This document shows, one piece after another, positions 8,178-16,250 of a DNA stretch of 64,000 nucleotides. The DNA comes from Janibacter indicus. Its GTDB lineage: Bacteria; Actinomycetota; Actinomycetes; Actinomycetales; Dermatophilaceae. Location: assembly GCF_900176385.1 (NCBI RefSeq), contig NZ_FWXN01000012.1:62001-126000 (forward strand). The letters run 5' to 3'. How positions within the stretch are numbered: position 1 is the stretch's first letter; each line of letters starts with the position of its first letter. The position numbers and the translations under genes are program-made. The notes beneath the pieces were generated by a model. That model was not told the origin of the DNA. It saw only the letters and a list, made by a program, of their open reading frames with translations, and did no database searches.

Positions 8178-8848
8178 GCCGAGCCGTCGGCCGAGCCGCC
8201 ACGCGACACCGCGAAGCGCCGCGCCACGAAGCTCTCGTGCGCCAAGCCGATGTGCGCGGCCATGAGGTCCCCGGCCAGCTCGCCCTGCCCCTGCTCGATC
8301 GCCCGGGTGATGAGCCGGTGGAAGTCGACGCTGCGGGCGATGTCCTCGTCGTCGTAGTCGAAGAAGGTCCCCGGCGTCGGCGACGAGCTCGCCAGCCCCG
8401 TCGCGATGCGGTACTGCCGCGGCGACGCCGCTGCCGTGAGGACGAGCTCGTGGAAGTCACGGTTGTTGTGGTGCAGCTCGTCCCGCTGCCGCTCCCCCGG
8501 CGCCGCGGCGAGGGCCGCCATCTCGTCGACGAGCCGACCCAGCCGGCCGACCTGCTCGGCCGTGCGGTGGGTCGCCGCGCGCTGCGCCGCCCGTCGCTCG
8601 AGCAGCGTGCGCAGCTCGAAGACCTCGTCGACGTCGGCGCGGGTGAACTCCGCGACGAAGGCGCCCCGGCGCGCCCGCACCTCGACCAGCCCCTCGTCGG
8701 CCAGCCGCTGCAGGGCCGCACGCACCGGCGTGCGACTCACGCCGAGCGCCTGCGTCAGCGATTCCTCCGGCACGTGGCTGCCGGGCGCCCGCTCGCCGGA
8801 GAGGATCTGGGAGCGTAGCGTCTCGTAGACGTGGTCGCTGCGGGTCAT
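8174..8848 (-). CDS. GntR/FadR-family transcriptional regulator
   Basis: Regulator of 224 residues: an N-terminal winged helix (YETLRSQILSGERAPGSHVP, ALGVSRTPVRAALQRL) followed by an all-helical FCD effector domain with metal-ligand-type residues in RDFHELVLTAA and DFHRLITRAI. It is the last gene of the catabolic cluster and starts one base after the stop of the DapA-like gene. FCD regulators usually bind a pathway carboxylate and repress their own operon, so autoregulation of the 8.2-11.4 kb cluster is the simplest model. Confidence 0.87.
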   Translation of the reverse strand: MTRSDHVYETLRSQILSGERAPGSHVPEESLTQALGVSRTPVRAALQRLADEGLVEVRARRGAFVAEFTRADVDEVFELRTLLERRAAQRAATHRTAEQVGRLGRLVDEMAALAAAPGERQRDELHHNNRDFHELVLTAAASPRQYRIATGLASSSPTPGTFFDYDDEDIARSVDFHRLITRAIEQGQGELAGDLMAAHIGLAHESFVARRFAVSRGGSADGSA

Positions 8849-8849
8849 C

Positions 8850-9776
8850 TCAGAGCGCCGCGCGGGCGTCGTGCCGGGCCAGCCGCTGGAGCAGGTGGTC
8901 GACCTCGGCGCGGGCCGTCGCCGACAGTCCCCGAGCCGGGGTGCGCTGCGCGTCGTGCGCGAGGATCCCGCGGCGCTGCAGCACGTGCTTGCGCACCGCC
9001 AGCCCGACCCCGGGCTGCTGCTCGTAGCGGATGAGTGGCAGGTGGGCGTCGAAGAGGTCGTGGGCCGCCTCGCGCTCTCCCGCCCGCGACATCCGCACGA
9101 CGTCGACGAGCAGGTCGGGGAAGCAGTAGCCGGTCATCGCGCCGTCCGCGCCGCGCTCCATCTCGTAGTCGAGGAAGAGCCCGCCGTTGCCGGTGAGGAT
9201 CGACAGCCGCGGCATCTCCCCCTTCGCCTCCAGCTCGCGCAGGGCGGTGATCTTGTCCAGCCCGGGCCAGTCCTCGTGCTTGAGCATGACGGCGCCCGGG
9301 GTGTCGCGGGCGATGCGCGCGATGACGCCCGGGGTCATCTGGACGTCGAAGGTCAGCGGGTAGTCCTGGACGACGAAGGGGACGTCCGTCCCGATGGCCT
9401 GCGCGGCCCCGGAGTAGTAGCCGACGACCTGGTCGTCGGTGCGCAGGGTGCGCGGCGGCGCGATCATCACGCCCGCGGCGCCGGCGTCCATGACGGCTGC
9501 GGTGAGCGAGCGCATCGCGGCAAAGCCGGGCGCGCTCACCCCGACGACGACCGGCACGTCGGTGCGGGCGATCACCCGTCGGGCGATGTCGAGGGCTTCG
9601 TCCTGGTCGAGCTTGGGCGCCTCGCCGAGCTGGCCGAGGACGGTCAGCCCGTCGACGCCGACCTCGCCGTAGAAGTCGACGAGCCGGTCGAGGCTGGTGA
9701 CGTCGATGCTGCCGTCGGGCTCGAAGGGGGTCGGCGCGATGGCGTAGACGCCGCTGGTGCCGCGGGTGATGGTCAT
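8850..9776 (-). CDS. DapA-superfamily aldolase/lyase
   Basis: TIM-barrel class I aldolase of 308 residues in the dihydrodipicolinate synthase superfamily. The Schiff-base Lys166 is in VMLKHEDWPG and the catalytic Tyr139 in VQDYPL. Where true DapA has GTTGE, this protein reads GQLGEAPKL, so a lysine-pathway role is unlikely; a 2-keto acid aldolase or dehydratase is more probable. The ATG at 9776 begins MTITRGTSGVYAIAPTPF; longer readings upstream run through the SDR gene and are shadows. It is cotranscribed with the SDR upstream and gntR downstream. Confidence 0.85.
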   Translation of the reverse strand: MTITRGTSGVYAIAPTPFEPDGSIDVTSLDRLVDFYGEVGVDGLTVLGQLGEAPKLDQDEALDIARRVIARTDVPVVVGVSAPGFAAMRSLTAAVMDAGAAGVMIAPPRTLRTDDQVVGYYSGAAQAIGTDVPFVVQDYPLTFDVQMTPGVIARIARDTPGAVMLKHEDWPGLDKITALRELEAKGEMPRLSILTGNGGLFLDYEMERGADGAMTGYCFPDLLVDVVRMSRAGEREAAHDLFDAHLPLIRYEQQPGVGLAVRKHVLQRRGILAHDAQRTPARGLSATARAEVDHLLQRLARHDARAAL

Positions 9777-9789
9777 GAGGGGCTCCTGG

Positions 9790-10578
9790 TCAGATCGCGG
9801 GGACGAGGCCGCCGTCGACCCGCACGACCGAGCCGTTGACGTAGGCGGCGGGCTGGCTGGCGAGGAAGGCGACGGTCTGGCCGTACTCGTGCGGCTCGCC
9901 GTAGCGGCCGGCCGGGATGCTCGCGCGGCTGGCCGCGGCGACCTGCTCGGGCGTGCTGCCCTCGCGCTGCGCCTTGCTCTCGTCGAGGAAGGCGACGCGG
10001 TCGGTCGCGATCCGCCCGGGCACGACGACATTGGCGGTGATCCCCTCGCCGCCGACCTCACCGGCGAGGGTCTTGGACCACCCGACCAGGGTGCTGCGCA
10101 GCGCATTGGACAGGCCGAGCCCGGGGATCGGGGCGACGACGCCCGAGCTGGTCGAGGTGATGATCCGGCCCCACCTGCGCTCGCGCATGCCGGGCAGCAC
10201 CCGGTCGGTGATCGCGATGACGGACAGGACCATCGAGCGGAAGTGCGACTCCCACACCTGCAGGTCGTGCCCGACGACGCCACCGGGCGGCGGGCCTCCG
10301 GTGTTGCCGACGAGGATGTCGATGCCGCCACCCGCGAGGGTCTCCGCCTCGCGGACGCGTGCGTCGACCGCGTCGACCTCGGCGAGGTCCCAGGCGAGCG
10401 CGTGCGCGGTGCCGCCCGCGGCGGTGATGTCGGCGGACGTCGCCTCGACCTTGGCGAGGGTGCGCCCCGCCGCGACGACGGTTACGCCCTCGGCGGCGAG
10501 GGCGTGGGCGATCGCGGCGCCGAGCCCGCTGCCGGCGCCGAGGACGAGCGCGGTCCGTCCGGTGATTCCGAGGTCCAT
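9790..10578 (-). CDS. Atypical SDR-family oxidoreductase without YxxxK
   Basis: Rossmann-fold short-chain dehydrogenase/reductase of 262 residues. The cofactor loop is GAGSGLG (14-20), followed by VGNTGGPPPG in place of the usual NNAG. The Ser of the catalytic set is present (TSTSSGV), but the expected Tyr-xxx-Lys is replaced by SNALRS in PIPGLGLSNALRS: neither Tyr nor Lys is there. As I recall, a ketoacyl-reductase-like SDR subgroup shows such a loss. It may act by another mechanism or bind without classical reduction. It sits between the DUF1932 oxidoreductase and the DapA-like gene in one transcription unit. Confidence 0.85.
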   Translation of the reverse strand: MDLGITGRTALVLGAGSGLGAAIAHALAAEGVTVVAAGRTLAKVEATSADITAAGGTAHALAWDLAEVDAVDARVREAETLAGGGIDILVGNTGGPPPGGVVGHDLQVWESHFRSMVLSVIAITDRVLPGMRERRWGRIITSTSSGVVAPIPGLGLSNALRSTLVGWSKTLAGEVGGEGITANVVVPGRIATDRVAFLDESKAQREGSTPEQVAAASRASIPAGRYGEPHEYGQTVAFLASQPAAYVNGSVVRVDGGLVPAI

Positions 10579-10601
10579 GGGTGCTCCTGTCGGTGGTGGG
10601 G

Positions 10602-11390
10602 TCAGGTGGTGGCGACGGTCGCCGCGAACCGCGCCTCGACCGCGTCGACGAGCGCGGAGGGGCGCCCGAGCGCAGCGAGCTGCTGCCCGGCGCGGTGCAC
10701 CTCGTGGCGTCGCCGCTCGGCGTGCAGCGGGTGGGTCCCGACGACCGCCTCGACGAAGGGGGTCAGCCCCCCACTGTCGATGTCGGCGAGGACGACGGGC
10801 AGCTGCTCGCGCACCCCGAGAGCCTCGGCGGCCGCCAGGCAGTCGACGCCGAGCGCCTCGATGCCCTTGGTGAGGATGCTGCGCAGCAGCTTGAGCGCCG
10901 CCGCGTCACCGGGGCCGGCCTCTGGCAGCACCTGCACGGGCGCACCGATCGCGGCGAGCTCGGCGGTGGCAGCCGCGGCGTCGGGCCCGGCGGCGAGCAG
11001 GGGGGTGGCGGCCCCACCCATGGCGATCGCGCCCATGATGACCACGTCCACATAGGTGCCGGCGCCGGCGAGGAGCGCCGCCGAGCGGCGCTTGTCGTCG
11101 GGCGAGGCGGTCGTCAGGTCGAGGACCTGCACGCCCTCCGGCAGCGACCCACACGCGTCGGCGAGGACCTCGTGCGCGATGTCGCCGGCGACGCACAGCC
11201 AGGCCGCGTCGACGTCGTGCAGCCAGGGGCCGGGGCCGGCGTGGACGCTCAGGTGGTGCTCGGCGGCCAGGTCGGCGAGCACGGCTCGTGGTGCCGGGTC
11301 GACGAGCACGAGGTCGGGCCCGCCGGCCTCGAGGAGGGCCCGGGCATAGGTCGTCCCGACCTCACCGCAGCCGACGATCGCGGTGCGCAC
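10602..11390 (-). CDS. NAD(P)-dependent oxidoreductase with DUF1932 C-domain
   Basis: Dehydrogenase of 262 residues related to the 3-hydroxyacid and 6-phosphogluconate dehydrogenases. The N-terminal Rossmann fold starts TAIVGCGEVGTTYARAL. A helical C-terminal domain follows, containing GDAAALKLLRSILTKGIEAL, with a Lys at the place of the catalytic Lys of this superfamily. The start is taken as GTG at 11390, with GGAG six bases upstream; the longer open frame lacks a site. It is the first gene of the minus-strand cluster ending with gntR. The substrate is unknown. Confidence 0.82.
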   Translation of the reverse strand: MRTAIVGCGEVGTTYARALLEAGGPDLVLVDPAPRAVLADLAAEHHLSVHAGPGPWLHDVDAAWLCVAGDIAHEVLADACGSLPEGVQVLDLTTASPDDKRRSAALLAGAGTYVDVVIMGAIAMGGAATPLLAAGPDAAAATAELAAIGAPVQVLPEAGPGDAAALKLLRSILTKGIEALGVDCLAAAEALGVREQLPVVLADIDSGGLTPFVEAVVGTHPLHAERRRHEVHRAGQQLAALGRPSALVDAVEARFAATVATT

Positions 11391-11500
11391 AGCAGCCTCC
11401 AGAAATACATTCTTACGTGCACGAGCAGCGGCTAATCCGCGACGATGCTCGTCATTGGTGCAGAACAGTATCCGCGATCGTACTTCTTGGCCACGGCCGT
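11391..11500 (-). promoter_or_regulatory. Promoter/operator region of the catabolic cluster
   Basis: This is an A+T-richer leader. ATCCGCGA occurs twice in the same orientation, at 11435-11442 and 11470-11477, 35 bp apart and each followed by CGAT or TCGT. The second overlaps the palindrome CGATCG. Paired sites of this kind could be bound by the GntR protein at the end of the operon. The Shine-Dalgarno GGAG of the first gene lies at about 11397-11400. Confidence 0.35.
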
Positions 11501-11515
11501 CCGAACCGCGGCAGG

Positions 11516-12109
11516 TCAGCGCAGCCGCGGGCACCCGGCGCAGGGCACGCAGCCGGGCAGCGAGTAGATCAGGCAGCACGAGCGCCGGTCGGGCGGCGGG
11601 TCTCCGGCGACCTTGGCCAGAGCGATCCGCCACATGTCCTCGACCATGCCGAGGCGCTGCCGACTGCTCATCCGTGTGGGCGTCGGCAGCTCGGTCGCGA
11701 TCCGACCGGCGGTCGCGACATAGCCCTCACGGGCCTGTGCGAGGCGCTCGGCGGGATCGTCGACGCGACGGTGGTCGCCGGGGCGCACCTGCACCGCGAC
11801 CGGGTAGAGATAGGTCGGGTCGAGACCGATCGACCAGAGCCTGGCCTCCGCCGTCAGGACGAAGGGGGTGACCGCTGCGGCGGTCGCGATGACCGAAGCG
11901 AGCGGGTCGATCAGGTACTGCAGGACGAAGGCCCCCGGCATCCCCGGTGGGGCGGTCCCGGACTGGGTGATCGTCAGGTCGCGGTAGGTGTCGATCCAGC
12001 CCGGCGCGATCCGCAGCGCATCGGCCAGGGGAACACCGAGGTCCGGGTCACCGTCGTCGGCAACCCGGACCTCGAGGACGGCGAGATGCCGGGAGAGCTG
12101 CGCCACCAC
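11516..12109 (-). CDS. FhuF-like (2Fe-2S) ferric-siderophore reductase family protein
   Basis: The C-terminus reads RRSCCLIYSLPGCVPCAGC, the Cys-Cys-x10-Cys-x2-Cys signature of the FhuF 2Fe-2S domain, so the product probably reduces ferric siderophores in the cytoplasm. The start is uncertain. GTG at 12109 gives 197 residues; an unusual CTG at 12145, overlapping the lsr2 TGA, would add 12; and the open frame continues inside lsr2. It lies directly behind lsr2 on the same strand and is probably cotranscribed. No siderophore uptake or biosynthesis gene is near. Confidence 0.75.
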   Translation of the reverse strand: MVAQLSRHLAVLEVRVADDGDPDLGVPLADALRIAPGWIDTYRDLTITQSGTAPPGMPGAFVLQYLIDPLASVIATAAAVTPFVLTAEARLWSIGLDPTYLYPVAVQVRPGDHRRVDDPAERLAQAREGYVATAGRIATELPTPTRMSSRQRLGMVEDMWRIALAKVAGDPPPDRRSCCLIYSLPGCVPCAGCPRLR

Positions 12110-12141
12110 CGCGCGCAGCTCGTCGGGTGCGAGTGTCGCGC

Positions 12142-12471
12142 TCAGCCGTTGGCCTTGGCGTAGGCGTCGCGCACCTTCTGGCTGATGCGACCGCGGTCGG
12201 AGACGTCGTGGCCGTTGGCCCGGGCCCACTCACGGATCTTGGCCAGCTCGTTGCTGCTGGAGCGCGAGGAGGAGCCCGACGAGGTCGAGCGGCGACCGGC
12301 GACGCGACGGCCGGCGCCGACATAGCCGGCGAGGGCGTCACGCAGGGCCTGGGCGTTGGAGTCGTTGAGGTCGATCTCGTAGGTCACGCCGTCGAGACCG
12401 AAGGTGACCGTCTCGGTGGCGTCACCGCCGTCGATGTCATCTTCGAGGATGACCTGAACGCGCTGTGCCAT
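12142..12471 (-). CDS. lsr2: Lsr2 nucleoid-associated protein
   Basis: Small histone-like xenogeneic silencer of actinobacteria, 109 residues. The N-terminal dimerisation domain starts MAQRVQVILEDDIDGG and includes VTFGLDGVTYEIDLND. The C-terminal DNA-binding domain has IREWARANGHDVSDRGRIS with the RGR minor-groove hook, ending in VRDAYAKANG. A Ser-rich linker joins the two. Lsr2 bridges A+T-rich DNA and silences acquired genes. The ATG at 12471 follows GGAGG at a good distance. Confidence 0.95.
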   Translation of the reverse strand: MAQRVQVILEDDIDGGDATETVTFGLDGVTYEIDLNDSNAQALRDALAGYVGAGRRVAGRRSTSSGSSSRSSSNELAKIREWARANGHDVSDRGRISQKVRDAYAKANG

Positions 12472-12515
12472 GGATGCCTCCATTCGTGAGAAATAACTGT
12501 CATTTCCCACAATAG
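12472..12515 (-). promoter_or_regulatory. A+T-rich leader of lsr2
   Basis: A short stretch poor in G+C in an otherwise G+C-rich genome. It contains the dyad GAAATaactgtcATTTC at 12490-12506 and a TATTGT hexamer (minus strand, about 12509-12514) that could be the -10. A+T richness is what Lsr2 binds, so autoregulation is plausible. Confidence 0.4.
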
Positions 12516-12725
12516 TCATTCATGGGACGAAGAATCCATTTCGGAGGAGGAATTCGTCGATGCTCCGTCATTCTTCTGGTGCTCCGCCTTCCAGTCGGCG
12601 AGCGCCTTTCGTTCACGCCGATCTGCTTCCATCATGTAGCGAATGATCCAGTAGAAGAGGAATGCGACGCCGACGGTGGGCAACAATGCGGCCGCATAGG
12701 GCCAGTACTCGGTGATGAATTCCAT
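12516..12725 (-). CDS. Small membrane protein downstream of lysS
   Basis: Predicted protein of 69 residues: one membrane helix near the N-terminus (YAAALLPTVGVAFLFYWIIR) followed by a charged, then Ser-rich cytoplasmic tail (EADRRERKALADWKAEHQ). It begins one base after the lysS stop and is probably translated from the lysS transcript. I do not recognise a family; the single-helix plus basic-acidic tail pattern is common among actinobacterial small proteins encoded beside lysS and lsr2. Confidence 0.7.
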   Translation of the reverse strand: MEFITEYWPYAAALLPTVGVAFLFYWIIRYMMEADRRERKALADWKAEHQKNDGASTNSSSEMDSSSHE

Positions 12726-12726
12726 G

Positions 12727-14229
12727 TCAGGCCTCGGGCTTGAGGTGCGGGAAGAGAATGGTCTCGCGGATGCCGACACCGGTGAAGAACATGACCATCC
12801 GGTCGATACCGATGCCGATACCGCCCATCGGCGGGGCGCCGTACTCGAGCGCCCGCAGGAAGTCCTCGTCGAGCTGCATGGCCTCGGGGTCGCCGGCCGC
12901 CGCGGCGAGCGACTGCTGGGTGAGCACCTCGCGCTGGACAACCGGGTCGACGAGCTCGGTGAAGCCGGTCGCCCGCTCGACGCCGGCGATGATGAGGTCC
13001 CAGGCGTCGATGAGGCGCGGGTCCTCGTCCTTGCGCCGGGCCAGAGGCTGGGCCTCGGCCGGGTAGTCGCACACGAAGGTGGGCTGGAGGATCGTCGGCT
13101 CGACGAGCTCCTCGAAGAGCTCCATGACGACCTTGCCCTGGGGCAGAGCGGGGTCGATCTCGAGGTCGCGCTCGGCCGCGAGCGCGAGCAGCTCCTCGAC
13201 CGGGGTGTCCGGCGTGATCTCCCGACCGAGGGCCTCGGACAGCCCCGGGTAGACCGACAGCCACCGCCACTCGCCGTCGAGGTCGACCGTGCCCTGCGGG
13301 GTCTCGACGGTGCGCGAGCCGATGGCATCGGCGACCGCGAGGTAGATGCGGCGGGTCAGCTCGGCCATGGTGCGCTGGTCGCCATAGGCCTCATAGGCCT
13401 CGAGCATCGTGAACTCGGGACTGTGCGTGGAGTCGACGCCCTCGTTACGGAAGATGCGGCCCATCTCGTAGACCTTGTCGATGCCACCGACGACCGCCTT
13501 CTTGAGATTGAGCTCGAGGGCGATCCGCAGTGACATGTCCTGCGAAAAGGCATTCATGTGGGTGCCGAAGGGGCGTGCCGCGGCACCGCCGTGGACCAGC
13601 TGCAGCACCGGGGTCTCGACCTCGATGAAGCCCTCGCCGTCGAGCGTGGAGCGCACCGCACGCAGCGCGGCGGCCTTGGTCCGCACCATGTCGCGCGCCT
13701 CTTGGCGCACGACGAGGTCGGCATAGCGCTGACGCACCCGGCTCTCCTCGGAGAGCTCCTTGTGCAGGACGGGCAGGGGCCGCAGCGCCTTGGACGCCAG
13801 CTCCCAGCTCGTCGCCATGACCGACAGCTCGCCGCGACGGGAACGGATGACCCGGCCCGTGACGGTGACGTGGTCACCGAGGTCGACGTCGGACTTCCAC
13901 GCCGCGAGCGACTCCTCGCCGACCTCGGCGAGCGAGAGCATGACCTGCAGCCGGGTGCCGATGCCCTCCTGGAGCGCGGCGAAGGCGAGCTTGCCGGTGT
14001 TGCGAACGAACATCACCCGGCCGGCGACGGTGACGACGTCCTGCGTCTCCTCGCCGGTCTCGAGGTGCTGCCAGGTCTCGTTGACCGCGGCCAGGGTGTG
14101 GGTGCGGGCGACGCCGGCGGGGTAGGCCTGCTTGCCGTCGGCGAGGATGCGGTCGCGCTTGTCGCGCCGGATGCGCATCTGCTCCGGCAGCTCGTCGTCG
14201 GCAGGGGTCTCGATGGGGTCGTCGCTCAC
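12727..14229 (-). CDS. lysS: Lysyl-tRNA synthetase, class II
   Basis: Charges tRNA-Lys with lysine using ATP. It has 500 residues, normal for class II. The N-terminal OB-fold anticodon-binding domain (VTVAGRVMFVRNTGKLAF) is followed by motif 1, motif 2 (GRIFRNEGVDSTHSPEFTML) and motif 3 (GIGIGIDRMVMFFTG). The start is GTG at 14229, with TATCGT eight bases before it. A small membrane protein gene follows after one base. Confidence 0.95.
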   Translation of the reverse strand: MSDDPIETPADDELPEQMRIRRDKRDRILADGKQAYPAGVARTHTLAAVNETWQHLETGEETQDVVTVAGRVMFVRNTGKLAFAALQEGIGTRLQVMLSLAEVGEESLAAWKSDVDLGDHVTVTGRVIRSRRGELSVMATSWELASKALRPLPVLHKELSEESRVRQRYADLVVRQEARDMVRTKAAALRAVRSTLDGEGFIEVETPVLQLVHGGAAARPFGTHMNAFSQDMSLRIALELNLKKAVVGGIDKVYEMGRIFRNEGVDSTHSPEFTMLEAYEAYGDQRTMAELTRRIYLAVADAIGSRTVETPQGTVDLDGEWRWLSVYPGLSEALGREITPDTPVEELLALAAERDLEIDPALPQGKVVMELFEELVEPTILQPTFVCDYPAEAQPLARRKDEDPRLIDAWDLIIAGVERATGFTELVDPVVQREVLTQQSLAAAAGDPEAMQLDEDFLRALEYGAPPMGGIGIGIDRMVMFFTGVGIRETILFPHLKPEA

Positions 14230-14277
14230 GGGGCACCACGATATCCGCGCTCCCCTCCCCTCCCCGAATCCCGCCCG

Positions 14278-15633
14278 TCAGTCCCTCGACCGCAGCAACT
14301 GCCAGCCGAGCAGGCCCGCTGCCGCGGCGAGGGCGAGCGGCCCGACCCCCTGGGCGTGCGCGGCGAGGACGAGCAGCCCGACGGCCAGCGCCAGATCCGT
14401 ACCGTGGACGACCGAGCGCACGAGCCCGGTGGACAGCGGCCCCGCCGGGGTGGCGAGCACCAGCCCGAGCTCGGCCGGCGGCGGCTCGGCGGCGCGGACC
14501 GCGGCGGCGGTCGCCCCGAGCCCCACCGCGAGCGGCGCCCACCACGGCAGGCCGAGCGGCAGCAGGGCCACGGCGGCACCCACCCCCGCCACGACGAAGG
14601 GGGGCACCGCCAGTGCCGCAGCCACGGCCGCGGGGTGGGCCGGGACGGCCCGCCGCAGCCCCGGAGTCGACACCCAGGCCATCAGGCCCCCGCCGCCGAC
14701 CCGGGCGAGGACGAGCCCGACGACCGAGGTGACGAGCATCCCCGCGAGATGACCGAGGAGCAGGCCGACGACGAGGGCGACGCCGCACCCGAGAAGGGCA
14801 CCGAGCACCCGCGACCAGCGACGCCGCAGCGCGCGGACCTCGACGACGAGCCATCCGGTGACCGCTCCCCCGGTGCCCGGCCTGCTGGGGTGGCGCCCGC
14901 GACGCCCCATCCGGCGTCGGGAGGAGAGCACCTCGAGGGCGGTGGGGTCGAGCATGAGCGTCGAGGCACCGACCGCACCGGTGACCTCGCCCGCCCGCAG
15001 CAGCTCGGCGTCCGGCACGGCCCGAGCGGCCCGCCCCGGCAGCACCGCGCCGCCCTGGCGCCACAGCGCCAGCGCGGTGAGGAGCACGGCCACCACGGCA
15101 CCCGCGAGCGCGCACGCAGCGATCGGTGCCACCGGGGCGGACTCCCGCCCCAGCCCGACGACGAGGGCAAAGCCGGCGAGCACTCCCCAGGCCGCGGCGG
15201 CGACGACGGCGACGAAGCCCACCCGAAGGATCCCTCCGCGCAGCAGCACGCCCCGGTCGGCGGGCGTCGACAGCAGCCAGGTCGCCTGCCCCCGATCGGC
15301 CCAGGCGGGTCCGGCCGCCCGCAGACCGAGCATCGCGGCGATGCTGCCCAGCAGGGCCATCCCGCTCGCGAGCCACAGGTGGTGCGCGCCGGTCAGGCAG
15401 GTCGCGGTGGCGCAGTCGGGACGCAGGATCGACGGTCCGGTGGCGGCGAAGAGCATGACGAGCAGGGTCGCCGTGACGAAGAGCCCGACGTACCAGTCCT
15501 GCAGGACCTGCCCCCAGCCCGCGGCATGCACGCCTCCGCGTGCCGCGCGCAGCGCCTCCCGGGCGCCGGCGCGGTCCTCCGCCGGCGCCGCGCCCTTCGC
15601 CGCCCACTGGTCAGCGGCCGCCCGCTCAGGCAT
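14278..15633 (-). CDS. ABC transporter membrane subunit (DUF6297-like)
   Basis: Integral membrane protein of 451 residues with about ten to twelve hydrophobic segments and a soluble N-terminal lead of about 45 residues. It overlaps the ATPase gene by 8 bases (ATGCCTGA), so the two form one transporter. It looks like the DUF6297 family of actinobacterial ABC exporter permeases, which I recall rather than can check. The substrate is unknown. The gene is the last of the panC-panD-nadB-nadC-ABC strand run. Confidence 0.72.
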   Translation of the reverse strand: MPERAAADQWAAKGAAPAEDRAGAREALRAARGGVHAAGWGQVLQDWYVGLFVTATLLVMLFAATGPSILRPDCATATCLTGAHHLWLASGMALLGSIAAMLGLRAAGPAWADRGQATWLLSTPADRGVLLRGGILRVGFVAVVAAAAWGVLAGFALVVGLGRESAPVAPIAACALAGAVVAVLLTALALWRQGGAVLPGRAARAVPDAELLRAGEVTGAVGASTLMLDPTALEVLSSRRRMGRRGRHPSRPGTGGAVTGWLVVEVRALRRRWSRVLGALLGCGVALVVGLLLGHLAGMLVTSVVGLVLARVGGGGLMAWVSTPGLRRAVPAHPAAVAAALAVPPFVVAGVGAAVALLPLGLPWWAPLAVGLGATAAAVRAAEPPPAELGLVLATPAGPLSTGLVRSVVHGTDLALAVGLLVLAAHAQGVGPLALAAAAGLLGWQLLRSRD

Positions 15634-16249
15634 CGCCCTCGATCTGCACGACCCGGGCCCCGCTGCGCGCCACGACGTCGGGGTCGTGCGAGGCCACGAG
15701 GACCGCCCGGCCGGTCGCCGCGTGGGCTCCGAGCCAGTCCCCCAGCCACGCGCGTCCGGCGTCGTCGAGCCGCTGCTCGGGCTCGTCGGCGACGAGCAGC
15801 GCCCAGGGCCGCACCATCGCCGAGGCCAGCGCGAAGCGCTGCGCCTGCCCGGAGGACAGGGTCGTCGGCAGCTGGTCGGCGACGTGCTCGATGCGGGCCT
15901 CATCGAGGGCGCCGGCGACGACCTCGGCCACGCCCTCGACCCCGTGGGCGCGGGCCAGCAGGTCGAGGTGCTCGGCGACGGTGAGGTCGGGCAGCAGGCC
16001 GAGATCCCCGAGGACCGTGCACAGCGCCCGTCTGGTCTGCGGCACTCGCGTGTCCAGCCGGGCCTCGCCGAGGTGCACCTCGCCCGCGTCGGGCGTCTCG
16101 CGGCCGACCAGGCACCGCAGCACCGTCGACTTGCCGACGCCGTTGGGCCCGACGAGGGAGACGACCTCACCGGCGGCGACGTCGAGGTCGAGGTCCTCGA
16201 CGACGACGCGGCCGCCGTAGGCCTTGGTCAGTCCCCGGACGCTCAGCAC
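15626..16249 (-). CDS. ABC transporter ATP-binding protein
   Basis: Nucleotide-binding subunit, 207 residues. Walker A is GPNGVGKST, the signature region reads TLSSGQAQRFALASAMVRP (SSGQA instead of LSGGQ), and Walker B is LLVADEP followed by EQRLDDAG and SHDPDV. The Walker B Glu is followed by Pro and Glu-Gln, with the usual Ser-Gly loss (DEPEQRLD). It starts one base before the nadC stop region and overlaps the permease gene downstream. Confidence 0.85.
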   Translation of the reverse strand: MLSVRGLTKAYGGRVVVEDLDLDVAAGEVVSLVGPNGVGKSTVLRCLVGRETPDAGEVHLGEARLDTRVPQTRRALCTVLGDLGLLPDLTVAEHLDLLARAHGVEGVAEVVAGALDEARIEHVADQLPTTLSSGQAQRFALASAMVRPWALLVADEPEQRLDDAGRAWLGDWLGAHAATGRAVLVASHDPDVVARSGARVVQIEGDA

Positions 16250-16250
16250 G

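Noticed and set aside
8850-10331. 493-codon fusion of the DapA-like gene with an upstream domain
   Set aside because: The upstream part is the antisense-frame reading of the SDR gene; the real start is the ATG at 9776.
13558-15984. 808-codon plus-strand open frame
   Set aside because: Spans the antisense of lysS and the ABC permease with low-complexity Gly/Arg/Pro composition; both minus-strand genes are real.
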